Shown here: positions 32,666 to 40,366 of the stretch, piece after piece
Layout of the letters: each line of letters starts with the position of its first letter
How positions within the stretch are numbered: position 1 is the first letter of the stretch
Assembly (NCBI GenBank): GCA_048498995.1
Contig: JBEHWX010000026.1
Location: forward strand, 1 to 61,002
Direction: 5' to 3'
From: JBEHWX01 sp048498995
Lineage (GTDB): Bacteria > Bacteroidota > Ignavibacteria > OLB7
Length of the DNA: 61,002 nt
Made by a program: the position numbers and the translations under genes
The notes under the pieces: model-generated
Told to the model about the DNA's origin: nothing
The model's database searches: none
What the model saw: only the letters and a program-made list of their open reading frames with translations

Positions 32666-32799
32666 AGGCTCGTGGATTGGTGATGCGCCTTCCGACTACG
32701 GAGACGGCGCGGTGGCTTCGGCGTCATGACCAGGACGATCATGAACAGAGCGATGCCGATCGTGATTGTGAGACTGATTGCTTCGAGGATAGAGAGCAT
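32662..32799 (-). CDS. Holin candidate
   Basis: A 45-residue protein starting MLSILEAISLTITIGIALFM; one hydrophobic segment (about residues 3-25, up to IVLVM) and a strongly basic tail (PPRRLRSRKAHH). Its stop codon overlaps the endolysin ATG (ATGA). It is the first gene after the late promoter and terminator. Size, single membrane segment and position fit a small holin or pinholin. The Shine-Dalgarno is weak. Confidence 0.65.
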   Translation of the reverse strand: MLSILEAISLTITIGIALFMIVLVMTPKPPRRLRSRKAHHQSTSL

Positions 32800-32896
32800 C
32801 GAGACAGATCCCGGCGTCCTTGTGGTGAGGTCGCCGGGTTGAACTCGGCTCCTCGGGGCTTCGATGTGGACAGATGAGGTAGGCGGCTGCTGGCGC

Positions 32897-32932
32897 AAAA
32901 AAGAATGGTGCTTGCGCACAGCAGCACCATTC
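32897..32932 (-). terminator. Promoter-proximal intrinsic terminator of the late operon
   Basis: On the minus strand a perfect 10-bp stem GAATGGTGCT/AGCACCATTC (32932-32923 and 32912-32903) with a 10-nt loop is followed directly by TTTTTT (32902-32897). It begins at about +1 of the late promoter (32938-32969). It would stop transcripts after about 35 nucleotides unless antitermination occurs. Confidence 0.82.
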
Positions 32933-32937
32933 GTCGG

Positions 32938-32969
32938 CAAAGATAGACAACTGTCTAAGGCGTTGTCAA
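32938..32969 (-). promoter_or_regulatory. Late promoter with repressor operator in the spacer
   Basis: On the minus strand TTGACA begins at 32969, a 21-bp spacer follows the TTG, then TATCTTTG (32945-32938), a full TAnnTTTG match. Both elements and spacer length equal those of the host tRNA-Glu promoter. A perfect operator palindrome TAGACAACTGTCTA lies at 32944-32957, overlapping the -7 element. It precedes the holin-endolysin operon. Repressor would block it in the lysogen. Confidence 0.75.
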
Positions 32970-33042
32970 GCGTCGCCGCATGATTCGCGAAAATTTCCTT
33001 GGAGGACGCGCGCGGGCTGGTGGTAAGAGTGAGACAGTTGGG

Positions 33043-33095
33043 AAAAATGCAAGCGCGCCCAACAGCGGCACGTATGGCCGCCTGAAGGGCGCGCT
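33043..33095 (-). terminator. Intrinsic terminator after the beta-propeller gene
   Basis: On the minus strand a 9-bp stem AGCGCGCCC/GGGCGCGCT (33095-33087 and 33060-33052) encloses a smaller hairpin, followed by TGCATTTTT (33050-33043). It ends the transcript of the 33128-35374 gene and isolates it from the late promoter region. Confidence 0.75.
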
Positions 33096-33127
33096 ACGAT
33101 CCCCCGGCTGTGGGATCGCGTTCCGCT

Positions 33128-35374
33128 CTACCGCGCGACGGTGAATCGTGCGGAGCAATGTTCGCCGCCATCTCCAACGGCGACAACGAAGTAGGCACCG
33201 GCTGGAAGGGCCCGGATGTCGAATATCTGCCGTGTGACAGCCGCAGTCAATCGGCCGGCAAGCACCGCGTTACCACCTGCATCGTAGATCACCATCTCCC
33301 CGCCGTGGCCGCCGGCGTTGAGCCATCGCACTACCAAATCCGTGCACCCGGAAACCGGTCGGGCTTCGATCGATGAGAAGGAACTCGCAAGGGTGAGCCG
33401 CTCCGGAACAGCGGAGACGACATCCGCGAGGCTGAACCACTTGAGCAGGATTTGGTTGAGTCCGGGAATATACGCATGGACACCGTCATCGGAGAAGACT
33501 TTCAGGAGGGCCCTTCGCTTGTTACCCGATGGGACTGTGACGTCGATCTGACTCCACGACCTTCCACCGTCTCGTGTCTCGAATAGTACCTGTCCGTTCG
33601 GCCCTCCCCCTACCGCATAGCCCAAGGTGTCGTTCAACAATCGGACGTCATTGAAGCCAAGCGAATCTCCCAAGCGCACCTGTTCCCAATGTTCACCTCC
33701 GTCTTCGGTCCGAAAGATTCGGCCGCTGTCACCGCAGACGAGGCCGAGCGACATACTCCGGAAGAAGACCCCGGTAAGCAACGAGGTCTTGCCCCCCAGG
33801 CGTGACCATGTTTTCCCGCTATCGACGCTCTTATAGAATGCGCCGTATTCTGTGAAGTTTGTCTGCGGCGTTCCATCAAGGCCGAGCGCAACAGCATACC
33901 CGATTGCGGGAGTCGGAAAAGAAAGCGCCAACGCGTTCACGAACCAAGTATTCGGCTCCAGCTCATAGCCATCCCATGACGCTCCGCGGTCGGTCGTACG
34001 CCAAACGAGCGAGTCCTGGGCCAACGTATACCCGATTGAGTCCGTTACCATCAGGATATCCCCGGGCCGAAAAGAGGCTTGGAATGGTCTCGTGATAAGG
34101 TTCGCTTTGCTCCACACCCGCCCACCATCCGTCGAGGTGTAGATGTAGCTCCCCTCCGAACTCGTGGCTATTATCGTGTCCCGCGATACGACGATCAGGC
34201 CGGCCATTCCATGAGATTCGTCCACTCGATAACCACTCCATGCGGCGCCACCGTCCGTCGAAGAGTATACCCATCCGCCACCGCCGCCGACCTGCGGCGC
34301 GCCCGTCGCGAATACATGGAAAGAGTCCGCCGAGCCCACCTGCGTGATCCGCATCTGCGAGTTGGACAAGATAGTTGAGCTGGGGAAAGAAGAGATCATT
34401 TCCCACGACGTCCCAATGTCACGACTGCGGAGGATCGCGTTGTCCAGGCCGAGGGCCAAGACAGTCCCCCGACTCACCGTCACGATCGTCCGGAGGCCAC
34501 CGTATGCCTCCAGCCCAAACGGCTCAACCGTGGTCCATGTCCTCCCCCCATCGACTGAGCGGATCAACTTGCTGGAAACGCGCGAGAGCCCGGCCGCAAG
34601 CACCGTGTCCTGTGACAGATAGCGGAAGTCGCGGATCTGGTCAATCCCGGCCGGTACGCGCGCGGGGCTCCATGTCTGCCCGCCATCCGTTGTAACATCA
34701 AGGACGCCCGCACTCCCACCTGCCAGTCCATGGAGGGAATCGGCGAACGCACACGCATAGAGAGTAACAACCTCCGGCGGAGGGACGGCCGCCCACGACC
34801 CGCCTCCGTCTTGACTTGTTAACACGGTCCCCGCCTCGCCGAGGATGATGGCTGAGCGGTCGCTCTTGAAGACGATCCTGAAGAGCGCAAGCGTAGTGGG
34901 CGTTGGCACCACACTCCACCGGACGCCAGCATCCGTGGTGCGGAGCACCTTTCCGCCAGCACCGACGGCGAAGTATTCCGTTGCCGACAGAGCCCAGACA
35001 CTTGTCAGTCCGGTCGTGCCAGTGTCTTGAACCTTCTCCCAGGCTCCGCCGCCGTTCGTCGTACGCAAGATTGTTCCGCTATTGCCGACGACGATTCCCA
35101 TGCGGGGATCACCGAACGCCACGGCCGACAGGTTGGATCGGGTTGGTGTTGGACGGAAGGACCAGCTTCCACCTCCATCAGTACTGGCCATGATTTTGCC
35201 GAACTCGCCAACGGCGAAGATCGTGCTGCCGTCGCGGCGCGTCGCGCCGTAGATGTCGCCAGCCGGGGCCTGCCATGCCTCTTGTGCGACAGCCGCGGAG
35301 CTGAAAAGTACGACGAGGAGGGCGAATATCGCCCTCCTGCCGAGCATCGAATGATTACCGTTGATTCGTATCAT
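33128..35374 (-). CDS. Secreted beta-propeller protein with T9SS-like C-terminal domain
   Basis: A 748-residue protein with a signal peptide (residues about 12-30, AIFALLVVLFSSAAVAQ). Residues 35-640 hold about ten BNR/Ycf48-like repeats (GTILRTTNGGGAWEK, GKVLRTTDAGVRWSV, GRIFRTEDGGEHWEQ) typical of beta-propellers. Residues about 660-748 resemble a type IX secretion sorting domain (IYDAGGNAVLAG, then DIRALPAGAYFVVAVG). It would be exported and anchored or released at the cell surface. It overlaps the previous gene by 20 bases and has a terminator after it. Confidence 0.82.
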   Translation of the reverse strand: MIRINGNHSMLGRRAIFALLVVLFSSAAVAQEAWQAPAGDIYGATRRDGSTIFAVGEFGKIMASTDGGGSWSFRPTPTRSNLSAVAFGDPRMGIVVGNSGTILRTTNGGGAWEKVQDTGTTGLTSVWALSATEYFAVGAGGKVLRTTDAGVRWSVVPTPTTLALFRIVFKSDRSAIILGEAGTVLTSQDGGGSWAAVPPPEVVTLYACAFADSLHGLAGGSAGVLDVTTDGGQTWSPARVPAGIDQIRDFRYLSQDTVLAAGLSRVSSKLIRSVDGGRTWTTVEPFGLEAYGGLRTIVTVSRGTVLALGLDNAILRSRDIGTSWEMISSFPSSTILSNSQMRITQVGSADSFHVFATGAPQVGGGGGWVYSSTDGGAAWSGYRVDESHGMAGLIVVSRDTIIATSSEGSYIYTSTDGGRVWSKANLITRPFQASFRPGDILMVTDSIGYTLAQDSLVWRTTDRGASWDGYELEPNTWFVNALALSFPTPAIGYAVALGLDGTPQTNFTEYGAFYKSVDSGKTWSRLGGKTSLLTGVFFRSMSLGLVCGDSGRIFRTEDGGEHWEQVRLGDSLGFNDVRLLNDTLGYAVGGGPNGQVLFETRDGGRSWSQIDVTVPSGNKRRALLKVFSDDGVHAYIPGLNQILLKWFSLADVVSAVPERLTLASSFSSIEARPVSGCTDLVVRWLNAGGHGGEMVIYDAGGNAVLAGRLTAAVTRQIFDIRALPAGAYFVVAVGDGGEHCSARFTVAR

Positions 35375-36179
35375 GCTGGTGTTCTATCGCTGCTGATTCC
35401 TGCTGAGTACTTTGGACCGTCTGCACGACCAATGTAGGAGATTCACCCGAATCGACAAGGCCCAACTTCGGGCCTGGAGCATCAGCGCCGCAGATAGGAA
35501 TACAAGGGCGCTCCGCTCCATTTGCGAAGATATTGGTGCAGTTTGCGTCACCCGTAGTCCACGAGTTAGTTTTCGTGATAGACAGCTTTCGGGTCGGCGG
35601 AGGCCCATCCTTACAGCCAGAATTGGGAGCTTCGTTATGCCCATAGACACATTCAGAGCACACCCAATATCGTTCGTAGCAAGTCCCACTCCCTGGGCAT
35701 TGATTGTACTTGTAGGAAGGCGGAGCATCTGGATTTTCGGGTGTATTGTGCTCGACCACCTCTTCCCACGCACAGTCGGCATGCGACATATCAACGAGCA
35801 CATGTCCATCTTGATAGCCGCAGTCCGGGTAGGCGAATTCTTCCGGATTCGTCTGAATAAGCACTGAACCGGCTTGGCTGTAGACGTAGGCAGCCTGCTC
35901 CTGCGTCATTGCGCTCAACGGGCAATTCCACGCTTCAAGCCAGTAATTGTAAGAATACCGCGCAATACCCCCGTCATTCCAATACTTAATGCAAAAATGT
36001 ATCGTGTACGTGCATTGACGTATTTTACCGTTTTCATCAACATACGAGATGTTTACCGGATAGATTTGATATGGCCCAGTGAATCCAGGTGCGCACCCTT
36101 GCGCAAATAAGCGCCCTGATGACGCCGCGAATGAAATAATCGCGACGAAAACCGAAACGACAACGAATAATTTTCGCAT
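35355..36179 (-). CDS. Secreted cysteine-rich protein of unknown function
   Basis: A 274-residue protein starting MRKLFVVVSVFVAIISFAAS, a clear signal peptide ending near FAQGC. The mature part has about twenty Cys residues, suggesting disulfides, and a Q/E/H-rich tail. The ATG at 36179 is preceded by ggagga. No T9SS domain is seen. Base composition is more AT-rich than its neighbours, so it may be a separately acquired gene. It overlaps the beta-propeller gene and is probably co-expressed with it. Confidence 0.75.
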   Translation of the reverse strand: MRKLFVVVSVFVAIISFAASSGRLFAQGCAPGFTGPYQIYPVNISYVDENGKIRQCTYTIHFCIKYWNDGGIARYSYNYWLEAWNCPLSAMTQEQAAYVYSQAGSVLIQTNPEEFAYPDCGYQDGHVLVDMSHADCAWEEVVEHNTPENPDAPPSYKYNQCPGSGTCYERYWVCSECVYGHNEAPNSGCKDGPPPTRKLSITKTNSWTTGDANCTNIFANGAERPCIPICGADAPGPKLGLVDSGESPTLVVQTVQSTQQESAAIEHQHDTNQR

Positions 36180-36427
36180 GCTACGGTTCCTCCAGAATGT
36201 TGTTCAACAATACGATCCCCGCCCGCATAAATGCGGGTTATTACGAGCCAGTTAATTGGCGATTGTTTGCAGATGGGGAGCCGCGTAACTACACAAGCAT
36301 GGTTCACGCATTTAATGCATACCTACTTGGCTCCCCGTGGGGGAAGGGAAGGTGTATTCGACCGGACGGGCAAATGGCGAACTCGGTCCGAGTTCAGAAG
36401 AAGAACGAAGATATAGTGAGGGAACAA

Positions 36428-36462
36428 CAGAGCCCGCCGGCCTCTAAATCCGACGGGCTCTG
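36428..36462 (-). terminator. Possible hairpin terminator (weak T-run)
   Basis: A 9-bp stem cagagcccg/cgggctctg (36428-36436 with 36454-36462). On the minus strand it is followed by TTGTTCCC only, so it may be a weak terminator or a leader structure of the 35355-36179 gene. Confidence 0.35.
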
Positions 36463-36670
36463 GTGTCATCGCATCGTAATTCGTGGGTTCAGGACGAAAA
36501 TTTGAGCGATGAGATACACGAACGTGCCCTTACGCGGTGCCACCATTACCGCAGGGCACGCTCGCCCGGCCGAGAATGTCCGCATCGTGAGGTCCCAGTG
36601 ACACGGACATTACTGTCATCGCGGCAGGCCAACCAATGTACAACAGGAGGCCGCGCGTCAGGACAGTTTT

Positions 36671-36699
36671 CAAACTTACGAAGTCCCATCGCGTTGCAA
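36671..36699 (-). promoter_or_regulatory. Candidate promoter with perfect TAnnTTTG
   Basis: On the minus strand TTG (36699-36697), 18-bp spacer, then TAAGTTTG (36678-36671), an exact -7 match. The spacer is shorter than the 20-21 bp of the others. It could drive the secreted-protein genes. Confidence 0.4.
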
Positions 36700-36762
36700 C
36701 AGTCCCCTTTTGGGTACCCCCCTGCCATTTGATTACCATCATAGGTACATATCTATGTATCA

Positions 36763-36793
36763 CAACACTATACAAGTGTCTAACTAAATACAA
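36763..36793 (-). promoter_or_regulatory. Promoter with degenerate repressor operator
   Basis: On the minus strand TTG (36793-36791), 20-bp spacer, TAGTGTTG (36770-36763, 7 of 8 to TAnnTTTG). The sequence TAGACACTTGTATA (36782-36769) matches the repressor operator TAGACAACTGTCTA at 11 of 14 positions and sits in the spacer, the same geometry as in the early and late promoters. It points toward 36179. Confidence 0.5.
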
Positions 36794-37006
36794 CTTGCGT
36801 CTACCAACTGCCGCAGTGCAACACTCGCGGCAGCAAAATCCGCGAGCGTCGCATTGCGGCTGCATGGCCTCCTGTCCCGGCGCCTGAGCTCGCTGGAAAC
36901 CATCGAAGGCCATGACGTTGTGACGCACAATGTACGGCAGAGGGTTATGGGTGGCACTATACAAATCGACGCTTTGCATAGTGGACATCGGCGTGTCCGC
37001 TTTCTC

Positions 37007-37579
37007 CTACAACCCATCGACGAAGGCGAAGGCGGCACGCCAGTCATCGAAGACTGGAACGGAGATCCCGTGGAGAGCTGCGAATTCAATGAAACGTTTT
37101 TGGGACTCCTCCAGTTTTCCCCCTTTCCTCTTCACCTCACCGAAGATGAACCGATCTCCCTTGAACGCCGCCAAGTCTGGGAACCCTTCGCCGTTCCTAG
37201 CAATGATCTTCTCCAGCTTCGTGGTGCCGTCCTTCTGCTCGACCTTGACCACACGTCCGCTGAAGTAGCGCACGTAACCATAGATGATGTAATTGAAGAC
37301 GTAGGAGGGACCGCGCCGCGCGCCACCTCCGTTCGCGTGAACGACCATCCAGCCCTTTCGCCGAAGCATTTCAACGATGAGGAGCTGAATCTTGTGCTCC
37401 GACAACGCAGGCGACTTCGGCGCGGCCGGCTTCCTCGTCCGCTTCTTCGCCGGCGCCGGATCCTCGGCCACCAGCTGCTCGTTACTCGATTCCTGGAACA
37501 GTCCGCGGAGGTCTTTCGCGGCTATGGCTCCGGTCCACGGTATCTCTCCCTTCCGGACGCCACTCACTCTGATTCGCAT
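37007..37579 (-). CDS. VRR-NUC domain nuclease
   Basis: A 190-residue protein. The N-terminal 65 residues are basic and A/P/K-rich; the C-terminal domain has SEHKIQLLIVEMLRRKGWMV, GFPDLAAFKGDRFIFGEVKR and ESQKRFIEFAALHG, the GxPDxxxxxxxxxxxxxEVKxxxxxxxxxQ pattern of VRR-NUC nucleases (catalytic D and E-x-K). VRR-NUC proteins occur in phage replication/recombination modules and may process branched DNA. It is the last early gene. It is preceded by a 13-bp inverted repeat in its leader. Confidence 0.85.
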   Translation of the reverse strand: MRIRVSGVRKGEIPWTGAIAAKDLRGLFQESSNEQLVAEDPAPAKKRTRKPAAPKSPALSEHKIQLLIVEMLRRKGWMVVHANGGGARRGPSYVFNYIIYGYVRYFSGRVVKVEQKDGTTKLEKIIARNGEGFPDLAAFKGDRFIFGEVKRKGGKLEESQKRFIEFAALHGISVPVFDDWRAAFAFVDGL

Positions 37580-37603
37580 GTATCTCCGTCGTTGTGATTG
37601 AAT

Positions 37604-37672
37604 GCACCGGACCCGCGTCGATTCTCAACACGACGTGATAATTCTCTCGCCGTCCGCCGGCGGGTCCGGTGC
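37604..37672. repeat. 13-bp inverted repeat in leader of VRR-NUC gene
   Basis: gcaccggacccgc (37604-37616) pairs with gcgggtccggtgc (37660-37672) across a 43-base loop. It lies between the 37699 stop and the 37579 start on the minus strand. No T-run follows, so an RNA or operator structure is more likely than a terminator. Confidence 0.5.
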
Positions 37673-37698
37673 TGGTGCTGATTCTCGTTGTCGGTGGA

Positions 37699-37947
37699 CT
37701 ATCGGTTGATCCACACGTCGATTATGTATCCGGCCGCCGCCGCTGCGGCATTCGGATCTTCGCCGTTATCGAAGATGATCGGCATCGCGCTCCCTACCAC
37801 TGCCGCCGCCATCCTTCCGGCCATCGACTCTGCGCGGCCAGAGGCTACGCAAATTGCCGAGTGTCCGGTGATCTGGAAGAGGTTCGCCATCGCACGGAAG
37901 ACCATTGGATCGGCGGCGAACGTCTCAAAGGCTATCGCGAACAGCAT
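37699..37947 (-). CDS. Small hypothetical protein of early operon
   Basis: An 82-residue protein starting MLFAIAFETFAADPMVFRAM at the ATG at 37947, preceded by an excellent ggaggaagg. The rest has SAICVASGRAESMAGRMAAA and ends IIDVWINR. No family is recognised. A longer reading (to 38019) overlaps the preceding gene and has no better start. Confidence 0.65.
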   Translation of the reverse strand: MLFAIAFETFAADPMVFRAMANLFQITGHSAICVASGRAESMAGRMAAAVVGSAMPIIFDNGEDPNAAAAAAGYIIDVWINR

Positions 37948-38011
37948 TCGCCTTCCTCCCACCGGCTCCTCACTGCAATTCGATATCCACGGCAGTGCAG
38001 GCTGCCCATCA

Positions 38012-38431
38012 TTACACATCCCTCCGTCGTGGTGGACGGAGGTACACCCACCACGGCATGAATCCTCTGGACGTATAGAACCCCCACCCTCTCCTCCTCG
38101 GCGCCGTCACGACGAGTGTGAGAACCGGCGCGGTTATCTCGATCCTGTGACGGTCAATCGCACGACGGAAGAGGATTGCTGGCGCACGGTATTGCTTCGC
38201 TCCTCCCGGCGTCACTTCGGTGTAGCTCCCAGCCAGCAGGATCGTCATGAAGTTCCACGGATGATCATGAAGGTCATCCGGATCGGAGTTCAGGAACGCA
38301 GCGAGGCAGATACGATAGCCGAAGAGGCCGAAAACTGTCCATCGGATCATCAGCGGGACGCCAGGGCGTAGCCATATCGTGCGGGGCACGTTACTTGGTA
38401 GGTCGCGCTTCACCACTTGATCCTTCGTCAC
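38012..38431 (-). CDS. Cupin-like phage protein
   Basis: A 139-residue beta-barrel-like protein. It has the motif DDLHDHPWNFMTILLAGSYT, then FRRAIDRHRIEI and APRRRGWGFYTSRGFMPWWV. This HDHPW...H...GPRRR pattern is familiar from phage cupin proteins of unknown function. The histidines could bind a metal. Its ATG overlaps the stop codon of the zinc-finger gene. Confidence 0.72.
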   Translation of the reverse strand: MTKDQVVKRDLPSNVPRTIWLRPGVPLMIRWTVFGLFGYRICLAAFLNSDPDDLHDHPWNFMTILLAGSYTEVTPGGAKQYRAPAILFRRAIDRHRIEITAPVLTLVVTAPRRRGWGFYTSRGFMPWWVYLRPPRRRDV

Positions 38432-38862
38432 TTCCGCCCTCCGTTGACTTGCTTGTTGATGATTCGCACCGCCTCGAGGTAACGACGCGCGGTCTCGGCA
38501 TCGAACGATCCCAACTCACGATGAAGCGCAATCACCTTCCGCCTCTGGGTCGGGTGGACGGACCGGCGATGTATACTGCAGATCGCGTATTCCGCCCGCA
38601 CCATCGTGTCGCATCCATCAACGATGCACTCATGCTGCTCCGCCTTCGCGATCGCCACAACGCCGGCCGCCATAGGATCGTCGGCCCGGAGCTTGGTAGC
38701 GCATCGAACCCACTCATGCCGCCGGGCACCTCCGTAACACCCTCGGCAGTAGACGGGGAATCCATGCATCTCCAGGAACCGCGCGCCGCATTCTCGACAG
38801 ACCAACCCCGTGTCGATCATCTGCTCCGTCGTAATCTCGATCGGCTTGGTGACGAGTTTCAT
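38428..38862 (-). CDS. Zinc-finger protein, candidate antiterminator or regulator
   Basis: A 144-residue protein starting MKLVTKPIEITTEQMIDTGL. Two Cys clusters are CRECGARF...YCRGC (about 22-42) and CIVDGC...ICSIH (about 78-98), followed by a basic helical tail. The structure suggests a nucleic-acid-binding zinc protein. It lies near the end of the early operon where lambdoid phages carry Q. Because the late promoter has a terminator right behind it, this is a candidate for the antiterminator. No homology to any Q family is visible. Confidence 0.65.
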   Translation of the reverse strand: MKLVTKPIEITTEQMIDTGLVCRECGARFLEMHGFPVYCRGCYGGARRHEWVRCATKLRADDPMAAGVVAIAKAEQHECIVDGCDTMVRAEYAICSIHRRSVHPTQRRKVIALHRELGSFDAETARRYLEAVRIINKQVNGGRK

Positions 38863-39464
38863 CGGCGACCTCCTGCTGCGGCGCGCCGCCCGGCTCCCCG
38901 GAAGGGAACCGCGTTCGTGACTTCGACCGGGTCCCGGCCGGCACGGTGGAGCATCAGTTTGTATCCTCCCTCGTTCCCATCGAAGAGATCCATCTGTAGG
39001 CGATCTCCCTGCAGGTATGCCATTGCAGCGTCGCACACCCTATCTACCGCCTTCTGCACTTCGCCACTCGGCGAGAATTGCGGCGTCTTGAACTTGAAGA
39101 CCTTCAATCCCAGCACGAGCTTTTCCACTGCGAACGTCACGAAGGGAATACCCTCCTCGTATGTGATCGACAACGTGGTCACCGTCATGTCCTGAACATA
39201 GGTTGATGGCATCTCCAGGAGCTTCACGACGTGGGCGGCAAGCCCCTGCATCGCACTTTGGAGCTCCGGGTTCGGTTGATCAGGCGATCGGAGCGCCGTC
39301 GTATCGACGCCCCCGGAAACCGCCTGCATCTGAAGATGGATCTCTATATCGCCGTCGCCGTGGAGGAGTACTTTCGTAACCCGGTCCTCGATCGGCTGTT
39401 CGTCGTTCCGCTGTTCCGGTTTCTCTTTCAAGTTATTGTCTCCGTTGTCTGTTGTGCGGCTCAC
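38859..39464 (-). CDS. Hypothetical early protein
   Basis: A 201-residue protein. After an N-terminal acidic segment (NNLKEKPEQRNDEQPIEDRV) the sequence is alpha/beta, with a conserved-looking TPQFSPSGEVQKAVDRVCDA and a basic R/G-rich tail. It is coupled by ATGA at both ends. Possibly a single-strand binding or replication accessory protein. No family is recognised. Confidence 0.68.
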   Translation of the reverse strand: MSRTTDNGDNNLKEKPEQRNDEQPIEDRVTKVLLHGDGDIEIHLQMQAVSGGVDTTALRSPDQPNPELQSAMQGLAAHVVKLLEMPSTYVQDMTVTTLSITYEEGIPFVTFAVEKLVLGLKVFKFKTPQFSPSGEVQKAVDRVCDAAMAYLQGDRLQMDLFDGNEGGYKLMLHRAGRDPVEVTNAVPFRGAGRRAAAGGRR

Positions 39465-40366
39465 ATCGCGGCCGCAGTGAACATTCCGATTTGCTTTCCG
39501 GGCTCTGGTAGGACGAAATCGGGTTCAGGCATTTGTGCAGCTTCCGGCGCCTGGTTGGTCGATAGGCATGAAAGCATCCGAAGTCCGGCGATTCGATACT
39601 TCAACCCCCATCCGTTCAATCCGTAGAGCTTGAGGTTGATGTTTGCCATCAGGGCACACGTCGCGTCGATGTCCTGGCCGTAGAACTGAACGACGCCAGT
39701 CTGCACCATCCATCGCGGCAAGGTCGACGCCTTCGCGAGGAGCATCACTCCGGACCCGACCGCGCAGTCGTAGACGCCGACCGGCTTGAATCGGTCAGCA
39801 CAACGCGGGAGCACTGACTCGACAAGCCACGAATGCATGTCGCCTCCCATCGCCATCGTAACCATGCTCTCGGTTTCGAGCCACAGACGCAGAACCGGAT
39901 CAGGCTCAACTGCCTCCCTTATCCGCTCCAGAATGAGGCTCGTGAGTTCCTCCACGGTGGTGGTCAATTCGGCCATCATCCTGGCGATGGAGAATGACGT
40001 GAAGAATTGCCCGTTACCGGGGCTCGGATTGCCGAACTCCATGAAGATCGAGCCGACGGTGTCCTTGTAGTCCGGCTCTCCACCTGGAGACTCCGAGGTA
40101 TGCAGGAGTACATGGTAGGCGTTGGCGAATCGTTTGAAGTGCGCCGGGTCGCGATACGTCTCGCGAAGTCGAGTCCACAAGCGTTTCCCCTCCTCATCAT
40201 CATCCGCGAGTCTCCCGGCCTCCGCCACGCTTTCCGCATGGGCCGGGAGCATCCGAAGCGTCGTATCGACCATCTGCAGCCAGTCATGATAGATCTGCGA
40301 CGGTCGTTGGCCGGAGCTCGCGTTCCGCTCCAGAAGCCGAATGATTTGCTGCGCGCCATTGTCCAT
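39461..40366 (-). CDS. Adenine-methylase-fold protein without catalytic NPPY
   Basis: A 301-residue protein that resembles the HsdM/N6-adenine methylase fold: GQFFTSFSIARMMAEL (119-134) is like the target-strand segment before motif X, YDCAVGSGVMLLA (199-211) is the SAM-binding motif I, and YGQDIDATCALMANINLKLY is the following motif. The catalytic (N/D)PP(Y/F) motif IV is not found; the protein ends shortly after with LPEPGKQIGMFTAAAM. It may bind SAM or DNA without methylating. Its start (ATG at 40366) is one base into the stop of the DnaC-like gene. Confidence 0.7.
   Translation of the reverse strand: MDNGAQQIIRLLERNASSGQRPSQIYHDWLQMVDTTLRMLPAHAESVAEAGRLADDDEEGKRLWTRLRETYRDPAHFKRFANAYHVLLHTSESPGGEPDYKDTVGSIFMEFGNPSPGNGQFFTSFSIARMMAELTTTVEELTSLILERIREAVEPDPVLRLWLETESMVTMAMGGDMHSWLVESVLPRCADRFKPVGVYDCAVGSGVMLLAKASTLPRWMVQTGVVQFYGQDIDATCALMANINLKLYGLNGWGLKYRIAGLRMLSCLSTNQAPEAAQMPEPDFVLPEPGKQIGMFTAAAM

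Larger units (their letters stand above)
36180..37006. other. Long noncoding region upstream of the secreted-protein operon
   Basis: No convincing gene is seen in 827 bases. It holds two candidate minus-strand promoters (36763-36793 and 36671-36699), a degenerate repressor operator, a hairpin at 36428-36462 and a GC-rich inverted repeat cccgcat/atgcggg near 36221-36237 just before the 36179 gene. Long open frames (36530-36988 minus; 36197-36505 plus) do not show gene-like codon use, and the first runs through the promoter area. Confidence 0.6.

Noticed and set aside
33128..35374. Ycf48-like photosystem II assembly factor
   Set aside because: Only the generic BNR beta-propeller repeats match; signal peptide and T9SS-like tail and prophage context speak against it.
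36197..36505. Plus-strand open frame of 102 codons
   Set aside because: It covers the leader and hairpin region of the secreted-protein gene, has poor codon use and no family.
36530..36988. Minus-strand open frame of 152 codons
   Set aside because: It runs through the promoter and operator candidate region, uses codons unlike phage genes and has no Shine-Dalgarno; treated as noncoding.
37604..37672. Rho-independent terminator
   Set aside because: Long loop and no T-run on either strand; called an inverted repeat only.
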